This document shows positions 25,121 through 34,592 of a DNA stretch of 64,000 bases, in pieces. Every line of letters begins with the position of its first letter. Position 1 is the first letter of the stretch. A program made the translations under genes and the position numbers. This stretch comes from Streptomyces parvulus (GTDB taxonomy: Bacteria; Actinomycetota; Actinomycetes; Streptomycetales; Streptomycetaceae), in the NCBI RefSeq assembly GCF_014648855.1, contig NZ_BMRX01000003.1, forward strand, positions 124,001 through 188,000. Direction: 5' to 3'. The notes below the pieces were generated by a model. It made no database searches and was not told where the DNA came from. It was given only the letters and a program-made list of their open reading frames with translations.

Positions 25121-25144
25121 CCCCGCACGCCCCGGCGTGCGGGG
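25121..25144. terminator. Perfect 10-bp bidirectional terminator
   Basis: CCCCGCACGC / GCGTGCGGGG flank a CCCG loop, directly abutting the stop of the PucR gene and following the MFS gene. Confidence 0.8.
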
Positions 25145-27112
25145 TCAGCGCTGTGCCGGGAGCGACAGACGGTGGAGTCTGAGGGCCAGTTGTATCTCCA
25201 GCGCGCGGTCGGGGCTCTGCCAGTCGTCGCCCAGGAGTCGGCCCACACGCTCCAGGCGCTGGGCGACGGTGTTCACGTGCACGTGCAGGGCGTCCTTGGT
25301 GCGGGCCGGACTCATGCCGCAGGCGAAGTAGGCGTCGAGGGTGTGCAGCAGCTCCGTGCCGCGCCGCTCGTCGTAGGCGACGACCTGGCCGATGGTGCGC
25401 TCCACGAACCCGGACACGTTCTGCTCGCCGGCCAGCAGCAGGCCCAGGAAGCCGAAGTCCTCGGCGGCGGCGCCGTCCCCGGAGCGGCCGAGCAGGCCCA
25501 GGGCGTCGAGGCAGCGCCGGGCCTCGGCGTAGGCGGCGGCCACGGACTCGGGGCGGGCGGCGAGGTCCTCCACCGGCGCGGAGGCGCCGACGGTGACGCT
25601 CTCGTGGACGGCCCGGCCGAGCTGCCGTGCGGTGCGGCGGGCCAGGTCCGTCGCCCCGTCCCCGGTGTCGAGCGGCAGCAGGAGCACCGTGCCGCCGTCC
25701 CGGGCGGCGGCCAGCCCGTGCCGGGTCGCGGCGAGATGCGAGGCGGCGGCCCACAGGCGCCTGCGGGCGTCGGCCTCCAGGTCGGCGTCGGACGCCGTGG
25801 CGTCGAGCCGGGCGGCGAGCACGACATGGGTGGCCCCGAGGTCGGCGCGGAGCCGCCGGGCGCGGTCGCCGAGCAGGCGCGGGTCGCGGTCGCGGGCGTC
25901 GAGCAGGTCGTCGAGCAGCTCGCCCCTGACGCGCTGCTCGGCCTCGGCGGCGGACCTGCGGGCGAGCAGCAGCAGGGAGGTGACCATCGCGGCGCGCTCC
26001 AGGGTGAGTTGGTCGACGGGGTCGAGCCCCGGGTGACCGCGCAGGACCAGGGCGCCCAGCAGCTCGTCGCCCGCGGCGACCGCCGCGATCCAGTCGTCCT
26101 CGTGCCGCACCGCGTGCCCCTCGGCGCGGGACACCTCCAGCGCCCCCGCCGGCGCCGATCCCGCCTCGGTGAACTCGACGGTGCCGTCCAGGACCTGGGA
26201 GACGGCGGCGGCCACGTCGTGCACCCCGCCGCCGCGCAGGACCAGCTCGGTGAGCCGGTCGTGGACGTCGGAGGCGCGCTCGATGACGGCGCTGCGGTCG
26301 CGGATGATCTCGTTGGCCCGCTCCAGGCCCGCCAGCGCCGAGCGGGTCTCGGCGAGCAGGTTGGCCGTGTCGATGGCGGCGGCCGCGAGGGCGGCGAAGG
26401 AACCGAGCAGGGCGATCTGCTCGCGTTCGAAGACCCGGGCCCGCCGGTCGGCGGCGAAGAGCACGCCGATGACGTGGTGACCGAGCATGAGGGGCACGCC
26501 CAGGATGGCGACCAGGCCCTCGTCGCTCACGCCCGCGTCGATGGTGCGGGTGTGCTGGAAGCGGGCGTCCTTGAAGTAGTCGTCGGTGACGTAGGGCCGG
26601 GCGGTCTGGGCGACGAGGCCGCCGAGCCCCTCCCCCATGCCGAGCCGCAGCTGCTGGAAGCGGGCCGCGACCGAGCCCTCGGTGACCCGCATGTAGGTGT
26701 CCCCGCGAGCCGCGTCGTGGAGGCTGAGATAGGTCACGTCGGTCCCGAGCAGGGAGCGGGCCCGCTGCACGATCGCCCGCAGCACCGCGTCCAGGTCGCG
26801 CAGCCCGGCGAGGTCGTGTGCCGTCTCGAAGAGGGCGGACAGCTCGGCCTCCCGCCTGCGCCGGCCCTCCAGCTCGGAGCGCACGCGCAGCGCGAGGTTT
26901 TTGGCCCGGTCCAGCGCGTCGATCCGGGCGGCCGGTCCGCCCTCGGCGCGGGCGAGCAGTACCGGCTGTTCGTAGGCGTCGGCGGACGCGCCGCGGGCCA
27001 GCAGCTCCAGGAACGGCGTCTCGACGGCGGCGGACGCCGGGGCCTCGGCGGCGCCGGGCGGCGCGGCGGCGGGGGCCGGGCGCTCGGTGGACTGCAGGTG
27101 GTCGCGGGACAT
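25145..27112 (-). CDS. GAF-domain PucR-type transcriptional regulator
   Basis: The 655-aa protein has a disordered N-terminus, a coiled stretch, then GAF (about 90-240: 'HDLAGLRDLDAVLRAIVQRAR', 'AILGVPLMLGHHVIGVLFAA'), a long helical linker, a CdaR/GGDEF-like middle and a C-terminal PucR HTH ('DAYFACGMSPARTKDALHVHVNTVAQRLERV'). Start taken as ATG 27112; GTG 27118 is possible. It is 100 bp downstream of a 3-hydroxybutyrate dehydrogenase on the same strand and most likely regulates it. Confidence 0.88.
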   Translation of the reverse strand: MSRDHLQSTERPAPAAAPPGAAEAPASAAVETPFLELLARGASADAYEQPVLLARAEGGPAARIDALDRAKNLALRVRSELEGRRRREAELSALFETAHDLAGLRDLDAVLRAIVQRARSLLGTDVTYLSLHDAARGDTYMRVTEGSVAARFQQLRLGMGEGLGGLVAQTARPYVTDDYFKDARFQHTRTIDAGVSDEGLVAILGVPLMLGHHVIGVLFAADRRARVFEREQIALLGSFAALAAAAIDTANLLAETRSALAGLERANEIIRDRSAVIERASDVHDRLTELVLRGGGVHDVAAAVSQVLDGTVEFTEAGSAPAGALEVSRAEGHAVRHEDDWIAAVAAGDELLGALVLRGHPGLDPVDQLTLERAAMVTSLLLLARRSAAEAEQRVRGELLDDLLDARDRDPRLLGDRARRLRADLGATHVVLAARLDATASDADLEADARRRLWAAASHLAATRHGLAAARDGGTVLLLPLDTGDGATDLARRTARQLGRAVHESVTVGASAPVEDLAARPESVAAAYAEARRCLDALGLLGRSGDGAAAEDFGFLGLLLAGEQNVSGFVERTIGQVVAYDERRGTELLHTLDAYFACGMSPARTKDALHVHVNTVAQRLERVGRLLGDDWQSPDRALEIQLALRLHRLSLPAQR

Positions 27113-27212
27113 GCTCACAGGATTCCCCATCGCCCGGTCGTCCCGGCAGCCCTGTGGAAAACCCCGTCCGCGACGGCCGCCGGGCCGGCCGGTGCGCGGT
27201 CCGGGTGCGGGT

Positions 27213-28013
27213 TCAGTGGGCGGTCCAGCCGCCGTCCAGCACGAGTGAGGTGCCGGTGACGAAGGACGCCTGCGGTCCGCACAGGTACGCGACCGCCTCG
27301 GCGACCTCGTCCGGTTCGATCAGCCGGCGCACGGCGCTGTCCTGGAGCAGTACGTCGCTGAGCACCTGCTCCTCCGGGATGCCGTGGGCGCGGGCCTGGT
27401 CGGCGATCTGCCGCTCCACGAGCGGGGTGCGCACGTAGGCGGGGTTCACGCAGTTCGAGGTGACCCCGTGGGCGGCGCCTTCGAGGGCCGCCGTCTTGGA
27501 CAGTCCCTCCAGGCCGTGCTTGGCGGCGACGTAGGCCGACTTGTAGGCCGAGGCGCGCAGGCCGTGCACGGAGGAGATGTTGACGATGCGGCCCCAGCCC
27601 TGCCCGTACATGTGCGGCAGCGCGCCCCGGATCAGCCGGAAGGGCGCCTCCAGCATCACGGTGAGCACCGTGTGGAAGACGTCCGGCGGGAACTCCTCGA
27701 TGGGCCGCACCAGCTGGATCCCGGCGTTGTTGACGAGGACGTCGGTGCCGGCGGCGGCGCGTTCGGCGGCGTCGAGGTCGGTCAGGTCCAGCACCTGGGG
27801 CAGGACGCTGCCCGCGAGGTCGGCGCCGCTCTCGGCGAGCGCGTCCAGTCCGGCGGCGTCCCGGTCGACCGCTCTGACCTCGGCGCCGGCGGCGGCCAGG
27901 CGCAGGGCGCAGGCGCGGCCGATGCCCCCGGCGGCGCCGGTGACGAGGGCGGTGCGGCCGTCGAGGTCGAGCGTGGAGGCTTGGGGGGCCGGGAGGACGC
28001 TGGGCGAGGTCAT
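27213..28013 (-). CDS. 3-hydroxybutyrate dehydrogenase (SDR family)
   Basis: The 266-aa SDR has 'TGAAGGIGRACA' for NAD binding, 'NNAGIQ', and the catalytic triad region 'NISSVHGL' with Y-x3-K in 'YVAAKHGLEGLSK'. The segments 'HGLRASAYKSAYVAAKHG' and 'CVNPAYVRTPLVERQI' are typical of BdhA enzymes, which interconvert 3-hydroxybutyrate and acetoacetate. Acetoacetate is also a predicted product of the carnitine operon elsewhere in the window. A TAGGGT -10 lies 8 nt before the ATG, so the message may be leaderless. Confidence 0.85.
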   Translation of the reverse strand: MTSPSVLPAPQASTLDLDGRTALVTGAAGGIGRACALRLAAAGAEVRAVDRDAAGLDALAESGADLAGSVLPQVLDLTDLDAAERAAAGTDVLVNNAGIQLVRPIEEFPPDVFHTVLTVMLEAPFRLIRGALPHMYGQGWGRIVNISSVHGLRASAYKSAYVAAKHGLEGLSKTAALEGAAHGVTSNCVNPAYVRTPLVERQIADQARAHGIPEEQVLSDVLLQDSAVRRLIEPDEVAEAVAYLCGPQASFVTGTSLVLDGGWTAH

Positions 28014-28067
28014 GTCCCGACCCTAGGCAGCGCCCGCCCCGCTCCCCATGTGGGCACGCCCCATACT

Positions 28068-28547
28068 TCAGTAGGGACCAGTGGGGTCGAACCATGTGGG
28101 TGCGTCGGACAGTGCCTGCTTGATCCTGACCTGCCCGAACTCCCCCAGCTCCGGCAGGGCGTCCACGGCGAACCAGCCCACCTCGAGGGACTCGTCGTCG
28201 TTGACCCGGGCCTCGCCGCCCACGGCCCGGCAGCGGAACGTGACGTCCATGAACTGGCAGACGTCCCCGTTGTCGTACGTCACCGGGGGCAGGGCCTGGA
28301 CGAGGACCAGCCGCTCGACGACGCACCGGACGGCGGTCTCCTCCTCGACCTCGCGCGTCGCGCAGGCGGCGGGCTGCTCGCCGGGGTCGGGGATGCCTCC
28401 GATCAGCGACCACCGCCCGTTGTCGGACCGCCGGCCCAGGAGCACTCTGCCCTGGTCGTCGAAGACGACGGCGGTGACTCCGGGAAGCCAGAGCAGTTGC
28501 TGTCCGGCGGTGGCGCGCAGCTCGCGGATGAAGTCGGGAGTAGCCAT
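28068..28547 (-). CDS. Nudix hydrolase
   Basis: The 159-aa protein shows the Nudix box G-x5-E-x7-REUxEE in 'GGIPDPGEQPAACATREVEE'. The N-terminal 'RATAGQQLLWLPGVTAVVFD' and C-terminal 'GWFAVDALPEL' support a small-molecule pyrophosphatase of the MutT/ADP-sugar type. Substrate is not predictable. It lies between lnt and bdhA in a same-strand run. Confidence 0.9.
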   Translation of the reverse strand: MATPDFIRELRATAGQQLLWLPGVTAVVFDDQGRVLLGRRSDNGRWSLIGGIPDPGEQPAACATREVEEETAVRCVVERLVLVQALPPVTYDNGDVCQFMDVTFRCRAVGGEARVNDDESLEVGWFAVDALPELGEFGQVRIKQALSDAPTWFDPTGPY

Positions 28548-28615
28548 GCGGACGACCCTAACCGGCCGGGCCGGCCGCTCCGGGCGGTGTCACGGGGCGT
28601 CCGTCGGGCGTACGG

Positions 28616-30229
28616 CTACACGTCACGGGCGCGTCGCCCGCGCACACCGGCGCCGACGGCCCAGCCGACTCCCCCGGCCGCGACCAGCACCAGGGCGATC
28701 TCGGGCAGTACGCCGAGCCGGGTGGCCGGTGTCTCGACGGAACGCAGGGGCACCTCCTGGACCAGGGAGTCCGCGACGAACATGCCGGTCCGCTGGGTGA
28801 TCCGGCCGTCCGGCATGATGATCGCGCTGACTCCGCTCGTCACCGGGACCGTGACGGTACGGCTGTGCTCGACGGCGCGCACGCGCGACATGGCGAGCTG
28901 CTGGTAGGTCATCTCACTGCGGTCGAAGGTCGCGTTGTTGCTGGGCACGGAGATCAGCTGGGCGCCGTCGGCGACCTCGGAGCGCACGGCCCAGTCGAAG
29001 GCCGCCTCGTAGCAGGTGACCAGGCCGACCCGGGTGCCCGCCATGGTGAACACGCCCGGTTCGGTGCCCCGGCTGAAGTCCCGGCTGACCATGGAGGTCC
29101 ATTCCCCGTTGATCGCCCCGATGAGCGAACGGAGCGGCAGGTACTCGCCGAAGGGCTGGATCTGCCGCTTGTCGTAGGTGTCGACGGGGCCCTTGTCCGG
29201 GTCCCAGAGGATCTGCTCGTTGAGGAGCTTCCCGTCCCGCTCCACGACGCCGCCGACGGAGACCGGCACGCCGATCGCCTTGGCGGCCCGGTCGATCACC
29301 ATGCGCGCGTCGGCGTTGGCGAAGGGGTCGATGTCCGAGGAGTTCTCGGGCCAGAGGACGAAGTCGGGACGGTCCGCCTTGCCCGCGTCGACCTCGGCGG
29401 CGAGGCGTTCCGTCTCCCGCGCGTGGTGGTCGAGCACGGCGCGTCGCTGGGAGTTGAAGTCGAGGCCCGCGCGCGGGACGTTGCCCTGGATCACCGCCAC
29501 GGTCGCCGTACCGTCCTGCGCCTCGTCGCTGACCAGCGGACGGGCCGCCACGGCCGCGACCACGGGGACCGCCACGGCGGCGAGGGCAACCGCCGCCGCG
29601 CCGCGCCGCACCCGGGCGCCCCGGCGGGCCCCGACGGCGAGCCGCGCGGCCTCGCCGAGGCCGAAGCCGCACAGGACGACCGCGAAGCCGAGCACCGGAG
29701 TGCCGCCGAGCGCGGCGAGCGGCAGGAAGACGCCGTCCGCCTGTCCGAACGCGATCTTGCCCCAGGGGAAGCCGTCGAAGGGCACCCGCGCGCGTGCGGC
29801 CTCCCCTGCGATCCACAGCGCGGCCGCCCACACGGGCCAGGCGGGGAGTTTCGACACGGCGGCGACACCCGCGCCGACCGCGGCGACGAAGAGCGCCTCG
29901 ATGGCGACGAGGGCGAGCCACGGTCCTGGACCGACCTCCACACCGGTCCACACCAGCAGCGGCAGCAGGAAGCCGAGGCCGAAGAGGTAGCCGAGGCCGA
30001 GCCCCGCCTTCCAGCCGCGGCCGCGCAGCACGTGCCCGAGGACGGCGAAGGCGGGCAGGGCCAGCCACCACAGGGTGCGCGGCGGGAAGCTGACGTAGAG
30101 CAGTACTCCGGAGAGCGCGGCGGCGGCGGCCGGGAGGAGGCTCCGGAGCCGTGCGGTGAGCCGGGAGGCGGGCGTGCGCTGCGGCTGCGTCCGGTCCGAC
30201 TCGCCGACGGAGGTTGCGGTGGCTGTCAC
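28616..30229 (-). CDS. lnt: Apolipoprotein N-acyltransferase
   Basis: The 537-aa protein has an N-terminal membrane region of about six TM helices followed by a nitrilase-like domain (about 245-500). The Lnt catalytic triad is visible: Glu in 'LWPENSSD', Lys in 'YDKRQIQPFGEYLP', Cys in 'LVTCYEAAFDW'. It transfers a third acyl chain to lipoprotein N-termini at the membrane. Start is GTG 30229. Confidence 0.93.
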   Translation of the reverse strand: MTATATSVGESDRTQPQRTPASRLTARLRSLLPAAAAALSGVLLYVSFPPRTLWWLALPAFAVLGHVLRGRGWKAGLGLGYLFGLGFLLPLLVWTGVEVGPGPWLALVAIEALFVAAVGAGVAAVSKLPAWPVWAAALWIAGEAARARVPFDGFPWGKIAFGQADGVFLPLAALGGTPVLGFAVVLCGFGLGEAARLAVGARRGARVRRGAAAVALAAVAVPVVAAVAARPLVSDEAQDGTATVAVIQGNVPRAGLDFNSQRRAVLDHHARETERLAAEVDAGKADRPDFVLWPENSSDIDPFANADARMVIDRAAKAIGVPVSVGGVVERDGKLLNEQILWDPDKGPVDTYDKRQIQPFGEYLPLRSLIGAINGEWTSMVSRDFSRGTEPGVFTMAGTRVGLVTCYEAAFDWAVRSEVADGAQLISVPSNNATFDRSEMTYQQLAMSRVRAVEHSRTVTVPVTSGVSAIIMPDGRITQRTGMFVADSLVQEVPLRSVETPATRLGVLPEIALVLVAAGGVGWAVGAGVRGRRARDV

Positions 30230-30328
30230 CCACCGGAGTGTACGGCCGGTGACCTGGCCCCGGACAGCATGGTCGGGGCGGGCGGCGTGCGAGGGCCGCG
30301 GCCCGGGGACGGTTCTCGGCGGCCGCGT

Positions 30329-30892
30329 TCAGTGTGCGGGCTGGCCGGGTGCCTTCGGGCGCAGCCGGGCCGTGATGACCTGGACGGCCGCCTCCGCGTC
30401 GTCCACGGTGACCGTGAAGGTGTGCCCGTCCCCCAGTCTGAGGACCAGCCCCTCACCTCGCCGCACGACCACGGCGGTGCCCTTCTCGGGCCGCCAGCGG
30501 TAGCCCCAGCCGCCCCAGTGGCGCGGGGTGACGTGCGGGGCGAACTCGGCTCCGACCACGTGGGACAGGGGGATGCGCCGGCGGGGAAGGCCGATGTGGC
30601 CGCACCGCACCTCCAGGCAGTCCTCGTCGACCCGCAGCGCGACGTGTACGAACGCCAGGGTGCCGAAGAGCACCAGCAGTCCCGCGGCGATGCAGCCGAC
30701 GACCGCCATGGTCAGCGGGACGACACCGGACTCCCAGGCCGAGTCGACGGCCAGGGCAATGCCGAGGGCCATGCAGGCGGCGCCGATGAGCGCCAGGAAC
30801 CACTGGACCCGGTTGGTGGCGCGTCCGGTCCAGATGTCCGGCTGCGGGGTGGTCTCGCCGTGGCGATGCCTCATGGCTATGAGGTTACTCAT
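30329..30892 (-). CDS. Two-TM membrane protein of unknown function
   Basis: The 187-aa protein has TM helices in 'VQWFLALIGAACMALGIALAV' and 'TMAVVGCIAAGLLVLFGTLA', then a soluble beta-rich part ('LEVRCGHIGLPRRRIPLSHV', 'GLVLRLGDGHTFTVTVDDAE') like the PH-like DUFs of actinobacteria. ATG 30892 chosen; 30874 is an alternative. Function unknown. Confidence 0.7.
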   Translation of the reverse strand: MSNLIAMRHRHGETTPQPDIWTGRATNRVQWFLALIGAACMALGIALAVDSAWESGVVPLTMAVVGCIAAGLLVLFGTLAFVHVALRVDEDCLEVRCGHIGLPRRRIPLSHVVGAEFAPHVTPRHWGGWGYRWRPEKGTAVVVRRGEGLVLRLGDGHTFTVTVDDAEAAVQVITARLRPKAPGQPAH

Positions 30893-30948
30893 GTTTCGCT
30901 GCGCGGCTACCTCGTCGCGCAGGGTGACTGGGCCGTCCGGGCGGGCGG

Positions 30949-31734
30949 TCAGCGGGCCGGCGTGACCGACCGCAGCAGCCTGCCCTCGGCGTACGCCAGC
31001 GCGGCCGCGGGGAGTACGCCCTCGCGTCCGCTGAGCAGCACGGTGAGGGTGCCCCGGGCCGGGGCTCCGGGGTCGGGGAGAGCGCCGATGCGCCGCAGTG
31101 CCTGGGCGGCGACCGCACCCGCCGAGCCGTGCAGGACGAGCCGCGGGGCGCCGGGGCGCTGGACGGCGGCGCGGATGCGCTCGGCGACCAGTTCGTAGTG
31201 GGTGCAGCCCAGGACGACCGTGGTCACGTCGTCGGGGGTGAGGGCCGCCGCGGCGGCGACGCTCGCGGCGATGGCCGCCTCGTCCGCGCGTTCGACGGCC
31301 TCGGCGAGCCCCGGGCACGGCACCTCGGTGACCGTGGCGCCGCCGCCGAAGTCCTCGATGAGACCGCGCTGGTAGGGGCTGCCGGTGGTGGCGGGGGTCG
31401 CCCAGATCGCCACGGGGCCGCCGCCGGCCGCCGCGGGCTTGATCGCCGGGACGGTGCCGACGACGGGCAGCGCGGGCTCCAGCCGGGCGCGCAGTGTGGG
31501 CAGCGCGTGGACGGTCGCGGTGTTGCAGCCGATGATCAGGGCGTCGGGCCGGTGCGCGGCGGCTGCCTCGGCCACGGCGACGGCACGCCCGGTCAGGTCC
31601 TCGGGGGTGCGCGGCCCCCAGGGCATGCCGTCGGGGTCGAGGGAGAGGATGAGATCGGCGTCCGGTCGCAGGCGCCGTACCGCGGCGGTTGCCGCGAGCA
31701 GACCGATTCCGGAGTCCATGAGCGCGATCTTCAC
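30949..31734 (-). CDS. Aspartate/glutamate racemase family protein (MurI-like)
   Basis: The 261-aa protein has both catalytic Cys, in 'GCNTATV' and 'GCTHYELV', and an N-terminal Asp in 'LMDSGIGLLAA' corresponding to the FDSGVGGL segment of MurI. It would supply D-glutamate for peptidoglycan, but the divergent N-terminal motif makes specificity uncertain and it may be a secondary racemase. GTG 31734 start. Confidence 0.8.
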   Translation of the reverse strand: MKIALMDSGIGLLAATAAVRRLRPDADLILSLDPDGMPWGPRTPEDLTGRAVAVAEAAAAHRPDALIIGCNTATVHALPTLRARLEPALPVVGTVPAIKPAAAGGGPVAIWATPATTGSPYQRGLIEDFGGGATVTEVPCPGLAEAVERADEAAIAASVAAAAALTPDDVTTVVLGCTHYELVAERIRAAVQRPGAPRLVLHGSAGAVAAQALRRIGALPDPGAPARGTLTVLLSGREGVLPAAALAYAEGRLLRSVTPAR

Positions 31735-31791
31735 CCGGCCACCATAGACGATGGGCCGCCGGGGGCCGGTGGCGTGGGGCAGACTGCGCAC

Positions 31792-32982
31792 GTGAGCGCC
31801 GATGTGTGGACTTCCCCGGTGACCGTCGTGCCCGCCCTCTCCCTCGCGGCCTGGTTGTGGCTGCTGCTGGCGCGGGGCTTCTTCTGGCGCACGGACGTCA
31901 CCCTGCCGGCCCGTCGGGAGCCCGCCGCCTGGCCCTCGGTGTGCGTCGTCGTCCCCGCGCGCGACGAGGCGGCGGTGCTGCCCGCGAGCCTGCCGTCGCT
32001 GCTGGCCCAGGACTACCCGGGATGGGCGGAGGTCTTCCTCGTCGACGACGGCAGCACGGACGGCACGGGTGAGCTGGCGGGCGAGCTGGCCCGGCGGCAC
32101 GGAGGGCTGCCGCTGACCGTGACCTCGCCGGGGGAGCCGCCCGCCGGGTGGACGGGCAAGCTGTGGGCCGTCCGGCACGGTGTCGCCCTGGCACGCGCGC
32201 GTGAGCCCGAGTTCCTGCTGCTGACCGACGCCGACATCGCGCACGCGCCGGACAGTCTGCGCGCGCTGGTGGCGGCCGCCGGGGACGGGGGGTTCGACGT
32301 CGTCTCGCAGATGGCCCGCCTGCGGGTGGCGAGCGCGTGGGAGCGGCTCGTGGTGCCGGCCTTCGTGTACTTCTTCGCCCAGCTCTACCCGTTCCGGTGG
32401 ATCGCGCGCCGGGGAAGGACCGCCGCGGCGGCCGGCGGCTGCGTGCTGCTGCGCACGGAGACGGCGGAGCGGGCGCGGATTCCGGAGGCCATCCGGCACG
32501 CCGTCATCGACGACGTGGCCCTCGCCCGCGCGGTGAAGGGGGCCGGCGGGCGCGTCTGGCTGGGGCTGGCCGAGCGGGTCGACAGCGTGCGCCCCTATCC
32601 GCGGCTGGGCGACCTGTGGCGCATGGTCTCGCGCAGCGCGTACGCCCAGCTGCGGCACAACCCGCTGGTGCTGGCCGGCACCGTGGCCGGGCTGGTCCTC
32701 GTCTACCTGGTGCCGCCGCTCGCGGTCGTCGTCGGCGCGGCGCGGGGCGAGACGGCGGCGGCCCTTCTGGGGGGCGCCGCGTGGCTAATCATGGCGGGGA
32801 CGTACGCGCCCATGCTGCGCCACTACCGGCAGCCGCTGTGGCTCGCTCCGCTCCTGCCGTTCACCGCGTTCCTCTACCTCCTGATGACGGTCGACTCGGC
32901 GGTGCAGCACTACCGGGGGCGGGGCGCGGCGTGGAAGGGCCGCACCTACGCCCGACCGGACGTCGTGCCCGACGAGGGCTGA
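31792..32982 (+). CDS. Family 2 glycosyltransferase resembling HpnB
   Basis: The 396-aa protein has one N-terminal TM, a GT2 domain ('CVVVPARDEAAVLPASLPSL', 'VDDGSTDGTG', 'LTDADIAHAPDSL', 'VIDDVALARAVK') and three C-terminal TMs. Segment order and 'GWTGKLWAVRHG' resemble the hopanoid-associated glycosyltransferase HpnB. GTG 31792 lies 6 nt after CAGACT, suggesting a leaderless mRNA. It is divergent from the racemase with under 60 bp between. Isoprenoid-type substrate is inference; hopanoid genes are not in the window. Confidence 0.82.
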   Translation: MSADVWTSPVTVVPALSLAAWLWLLLARGFFWRTDVTLPARREPAAWPSVCVVVPARDEAAVLPASLPSLLAQDYPGWAEVFLVDDGSTDGTGELAGELARRHGGLPLTVTSPGEPPAGWTGKLWAVRHGVALARAREPEFLLLTDADIAHAPDSLRALVAAAGDGGFDVVSQMARLRVASAWERLVVPAFVYFFAQLYPFRWIARRGRTAAAAGGCVLLRTETAERARIPEAIRHAVIDDVALARAVKGAGGRVWLGLAERVDSVRPYPRLGDLWRMVSRSAYAQLRHNPLVLAGTVAGLVLVYLVPPLAVVVGAARGETAAALLGGAAWLIMAGTYAPMLRHYRQPLWLAPLLPFTAFLYLLMTVDSAVQHYRGRGAAWKGRTYARPDVVPDEG

Positions 32983-33016
32983 GGTCCGGCGGAGGGGCGG
33001 CCCGGCCGGGGGCCGT

Positions 33017-34318
33017 TCACTTGCGTCCGGGCGTCCAGTTCATGCCCCAGCCGTAGGCGTGGTCGACGGTGCGCTGCGGGCTCACCCCGCGTTCGGGCAC
33101 CAGGTAGCGTGCCTCGCGCTGGACGACCAGATCGCTGCCCGTGTTGGTGATCAGCGCGAGGGCGCACACCGTGGAGGGCACGGTGCACTCGTCGAGGGAG
33201 AAGTCGACCGGCGCGCCGTACTGGGGCTGGAGGGTGACCGTGGCGTGCAGGTCGGCGAAGGAGCGGGCTCCCTCGTAGATGGTCACGAAGACGAGGATGC
33301 GGCGGAAGTACCGCTGGTGGTCGAGGCTGACCGTGAGGTTCTCGCCGGTGGAGACGGCGCCGGTGCGGTCGTCGCCGTCGAGGTGGATGAAGGGCGGCCG
33401 GTCTAGGGCGCCGAAGGCGTTGCCGAGAGCCTGGACCACGCCCTTGCTGCCGTCGCTCAGCTCGAACAGAGCGCACAGGTCGAGGTCGAGGTCGTCGTGC
33501 ATGGCGACCGGGCGGCCCAGCTTGCGGGCCCAGCCCGAGAACTGCTTGCGCACCTGCCAGTTGAGGTTGACGCGCAGGGCGCCTGCGGTGCCGCCCTGCT
33601 TGGTCAGGGAGACGGAGGGGGCCGCCTTGGTGAGCGTGACCTTGGTCAGCCGGACCGGCGCGGGGGACGGCGGCGCCGCCGGGGGCGGGGCGGCCGCGGC
33701 GGGAGGCGTGACCGGAGGGGCGGGCGGTGCCGCGGGGGGCGGTGGGGGCGTGGTGACCGCGGGCGCCGGCGGAGCGGACGGCGGCGCCTGCTGGGGCTCG
33801 TCGACCGAGATGCCGTAGTCCGTGGCGAGGCCTTCGAGCCCGCTGTCGTACCCCTGGCCGACGGCACGGAACTTCCAGGCGCCCTGGCGGCGGTAGAACT
33901 CGCCCAGTACGAAGGCCGTCTCCACGGTCGCGCCGGGGTTGTCGAAGCGGGCCACCACGGTGTCCCGCGCGGCGTCGCGGACCTCGACGTAGAGGTCGGG
34001 GACGCGGCCGAAGGAGCCGCCGTCGGACGAGGCGGCGAGGATCACGGTCTCGATCGCGGGCTCCACGCGCGCGAGGTCGACGTAGAGGCTGTCGGTCACC
34101 CGCCCGCCGGCGTCCCGCTTGCCCTCGTGCCGGGCGGCGCCGGAGGAGTGCGCCGGCTGGTTGTAGAAGACGAAGTCCGCGTCGGAGCGCACCTTGCCGC
34201 CCACCAGGAGCAGGGCGGAGGCGTCCGCGTCGGGGACGCCGGGGCCGGACCGCCAGCCCAGTTCGACCCGCAGCGCCGTCGTCGGCACCGGGGTGTTCGA
34301 TCCCTTCGACATTGACAT
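33017..34318 (-). CDS. Double TerD-domain protein
   Basis: The 433-aa protein has two TerD domains (about 10-175 and 240-430) with conserved '[20 protein letters not shown]', 'YVEVRDAA', '[14 protein letters not shown]', 'HLDGDDRTG', joined by a Pro/Ala-rich linker of about 60 residues. TerD folds bind calcium and are linked to tellurite, stress or phage resistance systems, often with several paralogs. Here it stands alone. ATG 34318 gives a GGGG ribosome-binding site 5 nt upstream. Confidence 0.88.
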   Translation of the reverse strand: MSMSKGSNTPVPTTALRVELGWRSGPGVPDADASALLLVGGKVRSDADFVFYNQPAHSSGAARHEGKRDAGGRVTDSLYVDLARVEPAIETVILAASSDGGSFGRVPDLYVEVRDAARDTVVARFDNPGATVETAFVLGEFYRRQGAWKFRAVGQGYDSGLEGLATDYGISVDEPQQAPPSAPPAPAVTTPPPPPAAPPAPPVTPPAAAAPPPAAPPSPAPVRLTKVTLTKAAPSVSLTKQGGTAGALRVNLNWQVRKQFSGWARKLGRPVAMHDDLDLDLCALFELSDGSKGVVQALGNAFGALDRPPFIHLDGDDRTGAVSTGENLTVSLDHQRYFRRILVFVTIYEGARSFADLHATVTLQPQYGAPVDFSLDECTVPSTVCALALITNTGSDLVVQREARYLVPERGVSPQRTVDHAYGWGMNWTPGRK

Positions 34319-34494
34319 GTCCGCCCCCATCACCAGTCATCGGCCGGGCAGCGTCCCGGCGCTCCGTCGCGTTCCGCGCGCCCAACCTAGTCTCCCGGCA
34401 CCCGCGCGGGGACCGGCGAGACGTTCGGCCAACCGCCGGTAACCCGCCGGGAACAAGGCCTTTACCGCAAGAACACAGGGTCTGACGCCCCATT

Positions 34495-34523
34495 TTGCCA
34501 AGTTCGCTCGCATTGGGGATACC
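34495..34523 (+). promoter_or_regulatory. Candidate promoter of the DUF6643-like gene
   Basis: TTGCCA (34495-34500) is followed after 17 nt by GATACC (34518-34523), about 70 bp before the first ATG. Nothing else is visible in this 274-bp gap. Confidence 0.45.
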
Positions 34524-34592
34524 GGGTCAGTGCGGACACGGAAAACAACCCTCTTATCGGTCTCCCCAACCAGCACATCGTGGGCTTAACTT

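Noticed and set aside
25172..27259. 695-aa plus-strand reading frame
   Set aside because: Complement of the PucR regulator, no recognisable motifs.
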